From positions 1-64,000 of the forward strand of contig DASUHM010000043.1 in NCBI GenBank assembly GCA_036273515.1: a stretch of 64,000 nt of DNA. The letters run 5' to 3'. The position numbers were made by a program, and so were the translations under genes. The notes under the pieces are model-generated. The model had not been told where the DNA came from, ran no database searches, and saw nothing but the letters and a program-made list of their open reading frames with translations. This DNA comes from Gaiellales bacterium (lineage in GTDB: Bacteria > Actinomycetota > Thermoleophilia > Gaiellales > JAICJC01). This document shows positions 24,100-32,670 of the stretch, in pieces. Within the stretch, counting starts at the first letter, position 1. Every line of letters begins with the position of its first letter.

Positions 24100-24675
24100 C
24101 ACTGCCATCTATGTGGCACTGCCCCCCGCAGCGTCCACCGTCCGCATCCCGTATCGATTCGGATCGAGGTTGCGCGTCCTTGGTGCCTACCCTCGGAGGC
24201 GCGTTGCGCAATGGTGTCCATTGCTGGGGGTTCCACTCGCGGGATCCGCACCCGAGGCAAGTTGCCCGGTGCGGACGCCGCATCGTGAGCGGTTCCCGGT
24301 TTCGGCAGCCGAGCCGTCTCCGTGAGGAGACCTCTGGCTTTGCGTGCTCACCTCGCGGTGAGTTTGCCCTTGTCGATCCGTTGACCTCATCATCGACCAC
24401 CCGTTGACCGCTGGCGTCGCTCGTACGGGGCGAGTTGTCTCACCCTTTCGCGGTACCTGCGGGGTCTGGAACGCCCTTCCAGAGCGAACCTCTCGGCGAA
24501 TCCCCCGAAAGGGGGAAGCAGCCCTCGCCAGACTGTAGGACACTTCTCGCGCCTGGCATCCGTCCTCTTTTGTGGGCACGTTGCGAGCGTGATGCCAGGG
24601 CGCGGTCGGTCGTTCAACCCCCCCAGAACGACCACCTCGGGTCCCGCGGGCGGGCCTCACAGGAGGCCCGCCAGC
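24100..24675. ncRNA. Gene-less, hairpin-rich region (candidate large structured RNA)
   Basis: No credible coding frame exists here, and base composition is visibly less GC-rich than the genes around it. Perfect stems follow one another: TGCCA/TGGCA (24103/24114), GCAATGG/CCATTGC (24208/24218), TCCGCACC/GGTGCGGA (24245/24268), CTGGAA/TTCCAG (24466/24477), CCCCC-GAAA-GGGGG (24502-24515), CCTGGCATC/GATGCCAGG (24552/24591), GGTCGTTC/GAACGACC (24608/24626) and GGCGGGCCT/AGGCCCGCC (24649/24664). A GEMM-like aptamer lies within on the minus strand. tmRNA, RNase P and SRP signatures were not found. Confidence 0.5.
24298..24378 (-). promoter_or_regulatory. Cyclic-di-GMP-I (GEMM-like) riboswitch aptamer
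   Basis: Reading the minus strand, the conserved GEMM core is present in order. GGGCAAAC is followed by a stem TCACC-GCGA-GGTGA with a GNRA tetraloop, then ACGCAAAGCC, a second stem GTCTCC-TCAC-GGAGAC extended by GAG/CTC, and GGCTGCC, which can close P1 against GGGCA. This matches the c-di-GMP-I class in architecture. No minus-strand gene begins within 1 kb downstream, so it is either an orphan or part of a longer non-coding RNA. A covariance search would settle it. Confidence 0.55.
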
Positions 24676-24705
24676 GAGGATCCCCCGGCCGCCATAATCC
24701 CCGGC

Positions 24706-25593
24706 ATGCGCGGGCTCCTCGAGGCGGTGCCGAACTTCTCGGTCGGTCGCGACCGCGCCGTCCTCGCCGCCATCCGGGCGGCGATCGACGGACACGCCCG
24801 CGTGCTGGACGTCCATGCCGACGCAGACCACAACCGGTCGGTCTTCACGTGCGTCGGCGCGGCGGACGAGCTGGTGGACGGCCTCGATGCCGGGATCGCC
24901 GTCGCCGCCGAGCGGATCGACCTGACGGCGCACGAGGGCGTGCACCCGCGGGTGGGCGCCGCCGACGTCGTCCCGATCGTCCGCTTCCGGGAGGGCGATC
25001 CGGAGCCGGCCCGCGTCGCCCACGCCCTGGGCGAGCGGATCGGCCGCCGGGGCATCCCGGTGCTCGGCTACGCGGAGCTCGGCGACGGCCGCCGGCCGGC
25101 CTTCTTCCGCGCGGCGGGCACCGACGCGCTGGCGGCAAAGCTCGCCAGCGGTGAGATCGCCCCGCTGTACGGCCCGGCGCGGCTGCATCCGAGCGCCGGC
25201 GCGGTCCTGCTGGGCGTCCGCCCGCCGCTGGTCGCGTTCAACGTCGACCTGCGTACCGGCGACGTCGAGGTGGCCCGCGCGATCGCCGCGACGGTGCGGG
25301 AGCGCGACGGCGGCCTGGCCGGCGTCCAGGCGCTCGGCCTGCGGCTGGCGGGCACCGGCCGCGCCCAGGTGTCCATGAACCTGATCGACGTCGCGGCGAC
25401 ACCGCTCCACGTCGTGGTCGCGGAGGTTGCGCGGCTGGCGGCGGAACGGGGAGTCGAGGTGGAGCGGGGCGAGCTCGTCGGCCTCATGCCGGCCGCGACG
25501 GCCGCAGCTGCCGCCGGGGCGGCGCTCGCGCTCGACGGCATGGCCCCCGACCGGGTGCTCGAGGTCGCGGCCGGCGGCGAGTTCGGGCGGTAG
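24706..25593 (+). CDS. ftcD: Glutamate formimidoyltransferase
   Basis: A 295-residue enzyme of the formiminotransferase N/C-domain family without the cyclodeaminase domain. EAVPNFSVGRD opens the protein, and VHADADHNRSVFTCVG, HEGVHPRVGAADVVP and QVSMNLIDVAATPLHVV are diagnostic. It transfers the formimino group of N-formimino-L-glutamate to tetrahydrofolate, the last step of histidine degradation. ATG 24706 is chosen; the upstream in-frame leader is not family-like. It is followed after 31 nt by hutH. Confidence 0.92.
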   Translation: MRGLLEAVPNFSVGRDRAVLAAIRAAIDGHARVLDVHADADHNRSVFTCVGAADELVDGLDAGIAVAAERIDLTAHEGVHPRVGAADVVPIVRFREGDPEPARVAHALGERIGRRGIPVLGYAELGDGRRPAFFRAAGTDALAAKLASGEIAPLYGPARLHPSAGAVLLGVRPPLVAFNVDLRTGDVEVARAIAATVRERDGGLAGVQALGLRLAGTGRAQVSMNLIDVAATPLHVVVAEVARLAAERGVEVERGELVGLMPAATAAAAAGAALALDGMAPDRVLEVAAGGEFGR

Positions 25594-25624
25594 CGCACGC
25601 GCCGGGGCGATAGGCTGCGCGCCC

Positions 25625-27160
25625 GTGGCGGCGACGATCGAGCTGAGCGGACACGATCTGGGCATCGAGGACGTCGAGCGGGTGGCCGTCGGCGGTGAGT
25701 CCGCCGTGCTCGGTGCCCGAGCGCTCGAGCAGATGGCCGCCTCGCGGGCGCTCATCGACCGCGTCGTTGCCGAGGGCACGCCCACCTACGGCGTCAACAC
25801 CGGCTTCGGCCGCTTCGTCGACGTGCACATCGCGCCGGAGCAGGCGGCCCAGCTGCAGCTGAACCTGCTGCGGAGCCACGCATGCGGCGTCGGCGAGCCG
25901 TTCCCCGACGAGGTTGTGCGGGGGGCGACGCTCCTGCGGGCGAACGCGCTTGCCAAGGGCTCGTCCGGCGTCCGGGTCGAGCCGGTGCAGCTGCTGCTCG
26001 ACCTGCTGACGGCCGGCGTTGTGCCGGTCGTGCCCTCGCGCGGGTCGCTGGGCGCGAGCGGCGACCTGGCGCCGCTCGCCCACCTCGGTCTCGTGCTGGT
26101 CGGGGAGGGCTATGCCCGCTTCGGCGGGGAGACCCTGCCGGGCGGCGAGGCGCTCGCCCGGGCCGGGCTCGAGCCGGTCGTGCTGGCCGCCAAGGAGGGC
26201 CTGGCGCTCATCAACGGCACCCAGTTCATGGCCGCCATCGGCGCGCTCGTGCTCGCCCGCGCCCGCCGGCTGGTGAAGATCGCCGACGTCGCCGCGGCGC
26301 AGACGCTCGAGGCGGTGCGGGCGTCGCGGACGCCGTTCGCGCCCGAGCTGCAGGCGCTGCGGCCCCATCCCGGCCAGATCGCGTCGGCCGCGAACCTCTA
26401 CCGGCTGCTGGACGACTCCGAGATCGTCGCGTCGCACCGCTGGTGCGGGCGCGTCCAGGACGCCTACTCGCTGCGCTGCGCCCCGCAGGTGCACGGCGCC
26501 GTCCGCGACGCGGTCGCCTACGCCGAGGGCGTCGTCGGGATCGAGCTGAACGCCGCCACCGACAACCCGATCGTGCTGGCCGACCGGGGCGAGGTGCTCT
26601 CGAACGGCAACTTCCACGGCGAGCCGGTCGCGATCGCGCTCGACACGCTCAAGCTGGCGCTGGCCGAGCTGGGGTCGATCAGCGAGCGGCGCATCGAGCG
26701 GATGCTGAACCCGGCCCTCTCGAACGGCCTGCCGCCGTTCCTGACCGAGGACGGCGGCCTGAACTCCGGCTTCATGATCGCCCAGTACGTGGCCGCCAGC
26801 CTGGTCAGCGAGGACAAGGTGCTCGTCCACCCGGCCAGCGCCGACTCGATCCCGACCAGCGCCGGCCAGGAGGATCACGTCTCGATGGGCGCGACGGCGG
26901 CCGTGCATCTGTGGCACGTGTGTGCGAACGTCGAGCGGGTGGTTGGGATCGAGCTCCTGTGCGGCGCCCAGGGTGTCGACTTCCTGGCGCCGAAGCGGCC
27001 CGGCCCGGCCGTCGCCGCCGCCCACGCCGCCGTGCGCGAGCTCTCGCCGCACGTCGACGCCGACCGCTCGCTCGCGAGCGAGATCGAGGCGGTGGCCGGC
27101 CGCATCCGCGACGGCTCGCTGCTGGCCGTCGTCGAGGCCGGCTCCGCGCCGCTGCGCTGA
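25625..27160 (+). CDS. hutH: Histidine ammonia-lyase
   Basis: A 511-residue enzyme of normal HutH length. GVNTGFGRF is the N-terminal active-site loop, and the Ala-Ser-Gly triad that cyclises to the MIO cofactor is in LGASGDLAPLAH. NGTQFMAA, ELNAATDNP and the late QEDHVSMGA motif are intact. It converts histidine to urocanate and ammonia. The start is GTG 25625. A terminator-like repeat follows, then a reverse-strand dehydrogenase separates it from hutU. Confidence 0.95.
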   Translation: MAATIELSGHDLGIEDVERVAVGGESAVLGARALEQMAASRALIDRVVAEGTPTYGVNTGFGRFVDVHIAPEQAAQLQLNLLRSHACGVGEPFPDEVVRGATLLRANALAKGSSGVRVEPVQLLLDLLTAGVVPVVPSRGSLGASGDLAPLAHLGLVLVGEGYARFGGETLPGGEALARAGLEPVVLAAKEGLALINGTQFMAAIGALVLARARRLVKIADVAAAQTLEAVRASRTPFAPELQALRPHPGQIASAANLYRLLDDSEIVASHRWCGRVQDAYSLRCAPQVHGAVRDAVAYAEGVVGIELNAATDNPIVLADRGEVLSNGNFHGEPVAIALDTLKLALAELGSISERRIERMLNPALSNGLPPFLTEDGGLNSGFMIAQYVAASLVSEDKVLVHPASADSIPTSAGQEDHVSMGATAAVHLWHVCANVERVVGIELLCGAQGVDFLAPKRPGPAVAAAHAAVRELSPHVDADRSLASEIEAVAGRIRDGSLLAVVEAGSAPLR

Positions 27161-27184
27161 GTATCCGGTGCCAGGCACCGGCCA

Positions 27185-27217
27185 CGCACCAAAAGGGGTC
27201 TGACCCCGCCTGGTGCG
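27185..27217. repeat. GGGGTCTGACCCC-family inverted repeat (copy 1)
   Basis: CGCACCA and TGGTGCG bracket an AAAAGGGGTCTGACCCCGCC core, itself containing GGGGTC/GACCCC. A second small palindrome, CCGGTGCC-A-GGCACCGG, lies just upstream at 27165-27181. It separates the convergent hutH and sugar-dehydrogenase genes and ends 1 nt before the latter's stop. Near-identical copies occur at 46968-46998 (inverted) and 47396-47426. Confidence 0.8.
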
Positions 27218-27218
27218 C

Positions 27219-28325
27219 TCAGCCCGGGATCATCTTGTAGATCGAGCCGTCCAGCGAGATGACGTAGAGCCCGCCGGAGCGGCCCTCGCCGAACGACGAG
27301 ATCTGCGGCACCTTGAAGCTGATCTTCATCGCCACCGGGCGGCCGCCGGCGGCGCGCCGCTTCCAGATCCGGCCGGAGCAGAAGTCGGCGTAGATGTAGT
27401 AGCCGCGCAGCTGCTTCAGGATCGTCCCGCGGTAGACGTAGCCGCCGGTCACGGCGCAGTTGCCGGGCCCGGAGGCGACCGAGTGCGGGTACTGGATGGC
27501 CGGGAACTTGAGGTGGGTGCGGTTGATCGGCTGCACCTTGAAGACGTGCGTGCCCTCGTAGTAGCTCCAGCCGAAGTTCGTCCCCGCGGGCGTGCCGGCC
27601 TTCAGATGGTCGATCTCCTCCCAGTTGTCCTGGCCGACGTCGCCGATCCACAGGTCGCCGGTCGTGCGGTCGAACGAGAATCGCCACGGGTTGCGCAGGC
27701 CGTAGGCGTACACGCGCGGCCGCGCGCCGGGGATGCGCACGTTCAGGCGCAGGACGGCAGAGAGCGGGCCGCCGCTCTGCCCGCGGTTGTTGGGATCGCC
27801 CTCGCTGCCGCCGTCGCCGAGCCCGATGTAGAGCTTGTCGTCGGGCCCGAACTGGAGCTGACCGCCCTTGTGGTTCGAGAACGGCGGCTGGTTCACCTTG
27901 GCGATGATGACCTTCGACGCCGGGTTGGCGATGTTCGGGTGCAGGCGCTCGACGCGGTAGCGGGCCACCCGCGTATCGCCGTTCCTGTTGATGAAGTCGA
28001 CGTAGAAGAAGCCGTTCGTGCGGTAGCCCGGGTCGAACGCCATGGAGAGCAGCCCCTCCTCGGAGGTGCAGCTGACGTTGGCCGTGATGTTCAGGAACGG
28101 CCTGCGCAGCAGCCTTCCGGCGCGGTCGATGCGGATCACGCCGCACTTGTCCACGACGAAGAGGCGGGTGTCGCCGGGCGGCGAGGTCAGGTAGACCGGG
28201 CTCGCCAGGCCATGCAGGATCCGCTGCAGCCTTACCGCGCCGCTGGCCTTCGAGGCGGAGCTCGCGTAACCGAGGGCGGAGGCCGCGGCCAGGGCCGCGG
28301 CGATCAACATGAGGCGCCGACCCAC
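27219..28325 (-). CDS. Secreted PQQ-dependent sugar dehydrogenase-like protein
   Basis: A 368-residue protein with a signal peptide (LMLIAAALAAASALGYASS) and a six-bladed GSDH-type propeller. Blades are marked by LASPVYLTSPPGDTRLFVVD, EEGLLSMAFDPGYRTNGFFYV, GQLQFGPDDKLYIGLGDGG, YAYGLRNPWRFSFDRTTGDLWIGDVGQ and TGGYVYRG. The family oxidises aldoses with PQQ, though many actinobacterial members are unassigned (also HHIP-like). It lies opposite to and inside the hut cluster with no evident link to histidine metabolism. Confidence 0.85.
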   Translation of the reverse strand: MGRRLMLIAAALAAASALGYASSASKASGAVRLQRILHGLASPVYLTSPPGDTRLFVVDKCGVIRIDRAGRLLRRPFLNITANVSCTSEEGLLSMAFDPGYRTNGFFYVDFINRNGDTRVARYRVERLHPNIANPASKVIIAKVNQPPFSNHKGGQLQFGPDDKLYIGLGDGGSEGDPNNRGQSGGPLSAVLRLNVRIPGARPRVYAYGLRNPWRFSFDRTTGDLWIGDVGQDNWEEIDHLKAGTPAGTNFGWSYYEGTHVFKVQPINRTHLKFPAIQYPHSVASGPGNCAVTGGYVYRGTILKQLRGYYIYADFCSGRIWKRRAAGGRPVAMKISFKVPQISSFGEGRSGGLYVISLDGSIYKMIPG

Positions 28326-28394
28326 CCGGCCATGCTAGACGATGCCTTCCGCCCTGACGGGGTGGGGCGGTCACAGCCCTGATAGCGTTTCGGC

Positions 28395-30098
28395 ATGGCC
28401 ACCGCCGCCGACACCCTGGTCGAGTCGCTCGTCGGCGACCTCTCCGCGGTGCGCGCGCCGCGCGGCTCCGAGCTCCACTGCAAGGGCTGGCACCAGGAGG
28501 CCGCTCTGCGGATGCTCTGCAACAACCTCGACCCCGAGGTGGCCGAGGACCCGACCCGGCTCGTCGTGTACGGCGGCTCCGGCCGCGCCGCCCGCAGCCA
28601 CGAGGCGCTTCGCGCGATCGTCGCGGCGCTGCTCGAGCTCGAGTCCGACGAGACGCTGCTCGTCCAGAGCGGCAAGCCGGTCGCCGTGTTCCGCACGCAT
28701 CCGGGCGCGCCGCGCGTCCTGATCGCGAACTCGCTGCTCGTGCCCCGGTTCGCGAACTGGGACGAATTCCGCCGGCTGGAGGCCGAGGGCCTCACGATGT
28801 TCGGCCAGATGACGGCCGGATCGTGGATCTACATCGGCACGCAGGGGATCCTCCAGGGCACCTACCAGACCTTCGCCGCCGCCGGCGAGGCCCACTGGGG
28901 CTCGCCCGACCTGGCCGGCCGCACGATCCTGACCGCCGGGCTGGGCGGGATGGGGGGCGCCCAGCCGCTCGCCGCCTCGCTCGCCGGCGCCGCCAGCCTG
29001 AACGTCGAGGTCGACCCGCACCGCATCGAGCGCCGGCTCGAGACGCGCTACCTGGACGAGGTGGCGGACGACATCGACGACGCCGTCGCCCGCGTGCAGC
29101 GCCACGCCGCCGACGGCCGCGGCGTCTCGGTCGGCTTGCTCGGGAACGCGGGCGAGGTCTTCCCGGAGCTGCACCGGCGCGGCGTGCGCTTCGACCTCGT
29201 CACCGATCAGACGTCGGCCCACGACATGCTGAACGGCTACGTGCCGGACGGGATGAGCCTGGCCGAGGCGCTCGAGCTGCGTGAGCGCGACCCGGACGGC
29301 TACGTGCGCAGGGCCCGCGAGACCGCCGTCCGCCACGTCCAGGCGATGCTCGACATGCAGGCCGCCGGCAGCCATGTCTTCGACTACGGCAACAACCTGC
29401 GCACCGAGGCCAAGGACGCGGGCCTCGAGAACGCGTTCGACTTCCCCGGCTTCGTCCCCGCGTACGTGCGGCCGCTCTTCTGCATCGGCGCCGGGCCGTT
29501 CCGCTGGGCGGCGCTCTCCGGCGATCCCGCCGACATCGCCCGCATCGACCGGGCGCTGCTCGAGGAGTTCCCCGACGACGTGCTGCTGCAGCGCTGGCTG
29601 CGCCTCGCGCCCGACCGGGTGGCGTTCCAGGGGCTGCCCGCGCGCATCTGCTGGCTCGGCTACGGCGACCGCGCCCGGGCGGGGCTGCTCTTCAACGATC
29701 TCGTCCGCCGGGGCGAGGTGTCCGCGCCGATCGCGATCGGGCGCGACCATCTCGACACCGGCTCCGTGGCGTCGCCGTTCCGCGAGACCGAGTCGATGCA
29801 GGACGGCTCCGACGCGATCGCCGACTGGCCGATCCTGAACGCGCTGCTCTCGGCCTCGTCCGGCGCGTCCTGGGTGTCCGTGCACCACGGCGGCGGCGTC
29901 GGCATCGGCAACTCGATCCACGCCGGCCTCGTCATCGTCGCCGACGGCACCGCCGAGATGGACGAGCGGCTGCAGCGCGTGCTCACGAACGACCCCGGCA
30001 TCGGCGTCGCCCGGCATGCGGACGCCGGCTACGAGGTGGCGCTGGGCGCCGCCCGCGAGCGCGGCGTGCGCCTGCCGATGAGCGAGCACGGGGCGTGA
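28395..30098 (+). CDS. hutU: Urocanate hydratase
   Basis: A 567-residue enzyme of normal length. [51 protein letters not shown] and [17 protein letters not shown] (NAD-binding) are signature segments, as are [12 protein letters not shown] and [19 protein letters not shown] near the end. It converts urocanate to imidazolone propionate using tightly bound NAD+. It overlaps the following SDR by 4 nt (GTGA), marking a new transcription unit hutU-SDR-hutI. Confidence 0.95.
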   Translation: MATAADTLVESLVGDLSAVRAPRGSELHCKGWHQEAALRMLCNNLDPEVAEDPTRLVVYGGSGRAARSHEALRAIVAALLELESDETLLVQSGKPVAVFRTHPGAPRVLIANSLLVPRFANWDEFRRLEAEGLTMFGQMTAGSWIYIGTQGILQGTYQTFAAAGEAHWGSPDLAGRTILTAGLGGMGGAQPLAASLAGAASLNVEVDPHRIERRLETRYLDEVADDIDDAVARVQRHAADGRGVSVGLLGNAGEVFPELHRRGVRFDLVTDQTSAHDMLNGYVPDGMSLAEALELRERDPDGYVRRARETAVRHVQAMLDMQAAGSHVFDYGNNLRTEAKDAGLENAFDFPGFVPAYVRPLFCIGAGPFRWAALSGDPADIARIDRALLEEFPDDVLLQRWLRLAPDRVAFQGLPARICWLGYGDRARAGLLFNDLVRRGEVSAPIAIGRDHLDTGSVASPFRETESMQDGSDAIADWPILNALLSASSGASWVSVHHGGGVGIGNSIHAGLVIVADGTAEMDERLQRVLTNDPGIGVARHADAGYEVALGAARERGVRLPMSEHGA

Positions 30099-30778
30099 GC
30101 GACCGCGTCGCCGTCCTCACGGGCGTGACCGGCGGGTGGGGCCGGGCGGTGCTCGACCGGTTCGCCGAGCAGGGCTGGAAGGTGGTCGCCACGCATCGCG
30201 GCGACGCGCCGGGCGACCTCCCGGCGGACGTGCTTCCGGTGGAGGCCGACCTGACCGATCCCGCGTCCGCGGAGGCGGTCGTGGCGGCGGCGCTCGACCG
30301 CTTCGGCCGCGTCGACGCGCTCGCGAACGTCGCGGGCGGGTTCGCGATGGCCGGCCGGATCGACGAGGCGCCGGTCGACGTCTGGCGCTCGCAGCTGGCC
30401 GTGAACCTCGAGACGGCGTACAACATGACGCGCGCCGCCCTCGCCCCGATGCGCAAGGCCGGCCGGGGCTCGATCGTCTACATCGGGACGTCCGCGACGG
30501 AGCGGCCGTTTCCGGGCGCCGCCGGGTACATCGTCTCGAAGACGGCCCTCGCCGGGTTGATGCGGGCGGTCGACGCCGAGGTGCGGACGGAGGGCATCCG
30601 CGCCAACACCGTGGTCGTGAGGATCGTCGACACGCCCCGAAACCGGGCCGAAAACCCGGACGCCGACTTCTCTCGCTGGACGACCGGCGCCGAGCTCGCC
30701 GCCGTCATCGAGTGGCTGTGCGGCGACGACTCCGCGCCGCTCTCCGGCGGGATGATCCCCGCGTATGGCCGCGCCTGA
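30095..30778 (+). CDS. Short-chain dehydrogenase embedded in the hut operon
   Basis: A 227-residue SDR with cofactor motif [19 protein letters not shown] (NNAG variant), catalytic Ser in YIGTSATE and YIVSK. The start is GTG 30095, overlapping hutU by 4 nt; its end overlaps hutI by 14 nt, so it is co-translated with both. No SDR step exists in the standard Hut pathway. It might act on imidazolone propionate or another side product, but the sequence alone does not say. Confidence 0.88.
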   Translation: MSDRVAVLTGVTGGWGRAVLDRFAEQGWKVVATHRGDAPGDLPADVLPVEADLTDPASAEAVVAAALDRFGRVDALANVAGGFAMAGRIDEAPVDVWRSQLAVNLETAYNMTRAALAPMRKAGRGSIVYIGTSATERPFPGAAGYIVSKTALAGLMRAVDAEVRTEGIRANTVVVRIVDTPRNRAENPDADFSRWTTGAELAAVIEWLCGDDSAPLSGGMIPAYGRA

Positions 30779-32057
30779 CGGCGGGCCGAGCTTCCGGCTC
30801 GAGAACCTGGCGGCCGCCGCTTCGCCGGCGGGGACGGGCGCGCCGCTGCGCGGGGGAGATCTCGGCCGCGTGCTCGAGGTCGGCCCGGCGGCGATCGCCG
30901 TCGTCGACGGCCGGATCGCTGCGGTGGGGACGCCGGACGATGTGCGCGCCGCCCATCCCGACCTCGAGCCGGTCGACGGCCGCGGCCGCGTCGCCATCCC
31001 GGGGCTGATCGACTGCCACACCCATCCCGCTTTCGGCGGCGACCGCGCGAACGAGTTCGATCTGCGCGCCCAGGGGGCCGATTACGAGCGCATCCACGCG
31101 GCGGGCGGAGGGATCGCCGCCAGCGTGGCCGCCACCCGGCAGCTGAACGCCGCCGGCCTGCGGGCCGCGGTCGCCCGGCACATGGGCTGGATGGCCGCGA
31201 ACGGGACGACCACTGCCGAGGGCAAGTCCGGCTACGGCCTCGACCGCGACACCGAGCTTCGCAGCCTCGAGGCCGTTGCCGCCGTGGAGGCGATCGAGAC
31301 CGTGCCCACATGGCTCGGCGCGCATAGCGTGCCGCCGGAGTTCGGCGACGGCGACGCGTACCTCGACTTCGCCCTCGCCGAGGTGCTGCCCGGCGCGGCG
31401 AAGGTGGCCGAGGCGGCCGACGTCTTCCTCGAGCGGGGGGCGTTCTCGGTCGAGCAGGCCGAGCGCTACCTGCGCGCGGCGGCGGGCCATGGCCTCGCGC
31501 TTCGCCTACACGGCGACCAGTTCACGGAGTCGGGCGCGATCCCGCTCGCCGTGGAGCTCGGGGCCCGCTCCGTCGACCATCTCGAGGCGACAGGGGCCGA
31601 CGGCGTCGACCGGCTGGCGGCGAGCGACGTCGCCGCGGTGCTCCTGCCCGTCGCGGCTCTCTACCTGCGCCGCAGCATGCCGCCGGCGCGGGCGCTGATC
31701 GACCGCGGCGCCATCGTCGTGCTCGCGACCGACTTCAATCCGGGCAGCGCCTACTGCGACTCGCTGCCCGTCGTGATGACCCTTGCCTGCACCCAGCTCG
31801 GCATGTCGGCGGGCGAGGCCCTCTGCGCGACGACGGTGAACGCGGCCTGGGTGCTCGGGCGCGCCGACCGGCTCGGCCGGCTGGCGCCCGGCTACGACGC
31901 CGACATCGTGCTGCTGGACGCGCCCGACTGGCGCCACGTCGCCTACCACCTGGCCGGCCGCGACATCGCTGCGGTCTACAAGCGCGGCCGCTCTAACCGG
32001 GGTCAGACCCCGAACGGAAGCGTCACGAAACTGCAACGGCCGGCGTTCGGGGTCTGA
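30765..32057 (+). CDS. hutI: Imidazolonepropionase
   Basis: A 430-residue metal-dependent amidohydrolase. The metal-binding HxH is in GLIDCHTHPAFGG, followed by GYGLDRDTELRSL, HGDQFTESGAIPLAVELGARSVDHLE and ATDFNPGSAYCDSLP, all HutI hallmarks. It hydrolyses 4-imidazolone-5-propanoate to N-formimino-L-glutamate for FtcD. The enzyme proper should end near AAVYKRGR; the last 21 residues (SNRGQTPNGS onward) and the stop codon are encoded by an intergenic-type inverted repeat. Confidence 0.93.
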   Translation: MAAPDGGPSFRLENLAAAASPAGTGAPLRGGDLGRVLEVGPAAIAVVDGRIAAVGTPDDVRAAHPDLEPVDGRGRVAIPGLIDCHTHPAFGGDRANEFDLRAQGADYERIHAAGGGIAASVAATRQLNAAGLRAAVARHMGWMAANGTTTAEGKSGYGLDRDTELRSLEAVAAVEAIETVPTWLGAHSVPPEFGDGDAYLDFALAEVLPGAAKVAEAADVFLERGAFSVEQAERYLRAAAGHGLALRLHGDQFTESGAIPLAVELGARSVDHLEATGADGVDRLAASDVAAVLLPVAALYLRRSMPPARALIDRGAIVVLATDFNPGSAYCDSLPVVMTLACTQLGMSAGEALCATTVNAAWVLGRADRLGRLAPGYDADIVLLDAPDWRHVAYHLAGRDIAAVYKRGRSNRGQTPNGSVTKLQRPAFGV

Positions 32058-32067
32058 CCCCGGTTAG
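31992..32067. repeat. Perfect 23-bp inverted repeat joining hutI and the MarR gene (copy 2, long form)
   Basis: The left arm at 31992-32014 and right arm at 32045-32067 are exact reverse complements, each containing the GGGGTCAGACCCC core, with a 30-nt spacer. The right arm supplies TGA to hutI (32055-32057) and, on the other strand, TAA to the MarR gene (32064-32066). It is likely a bidirectional terminator. Confidence 0.85.
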
Positions 32068-32573
32068 CAGGTGGGGTCGGCGCCCGGGCAGACATCGCTC
32101 TGCGGCGCCAGCGGCAGCCGCTCGAGCAGGCCTGTGAGCTCGCGGAGCTCTTCGGGCGAGAAGCGCTCGGCGAAGAGCGCGCGCACGCCCTCGACGTGCG
32201 ACTCGCGCGCGTCGGCGAGGAGGGTGCGGCCGGCCGGGGTGATCTCGGCGTAGGTGACGCGCGCGTCGGCGGCGCAGGAAGCCTTGCGCACGAGCTTCGA
32301 CCGCTCCAGGCCGTCCAGCAGCCGGGTGATGCCCGACGCCGTCAGCAGGACGCGCTCGGCCAGGTCGACCCGGCGCAGGCGGCCGTCCTCGGCGTGGGCG
32401 AGGTGCACCAGGACCTCGAAGTCGTTGATCGTGAGCCCGTGGCTGCCCATCAGCTCGCGGTTGAAGCGCCGGGTCGCCGCGGCGTGCGCGCGCAGCAGGC
32501 CCACCCAGGCTTCGAGCTCGGCGGGGCGCTCTGGGGCCGGTGCGGTTTCGTCTGTTGTCGCGGGCATGCTCAC
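32064..32573 (-). CDS. MarR-family transcriptional regulator
   Basis: A 169-residue winged-helix regulator. HGLTINDFEVLVHLAHAEDGRLRRVDLAERVLL contains helices 2-3, TASGITRLLDGLERSKLVRK the recognition helix, and DARVTYAEITPAGRTLL the wing. The start is GTG 32573 or the nearby ATG 32567. Its stop codon is provided by the inverted repeat shared with hutI. A small palindrome GATTG-TGG-CAATC (32631-32643) upstream could be its operator. The target and ligand are unknown. Confidence 0.88.
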   Translation of the reverse strand: MSMPATTDETAPAPERPAELEAWVGLLRAHAAATRRFNRELMGSHGLTINDFEVLVHLAHAEDGRLRRVDLAERVLLTASGITRLLDGLERSKLVRKASCAADARVTYAEITPAGRTLLADARESHVEGVRALFAERFSPEELRELTGLLERLPLAPQSDVCPGADPTC

Positions 32574-32670
32574 GTGAACGACTCTCGTTGCTCCCTCAAG
32601 TTTCTGCCTGCATTGTAGGCGTCGACGCGGATTGTGGCAATCGTTTCGGACGCCGGATGCGCGGCAGGGC

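Noticed and set aside
24100-24675. tmRNA, RNase P RNA or SRP RNA
   Set aside because: No tmRNA tag reading frame or T-arm/CCA end, no GAGGAAAGTCC core of RNase P, and the AAGCAGCC fragment near 24516 lacks the opposite strand of the SRP internal loop.
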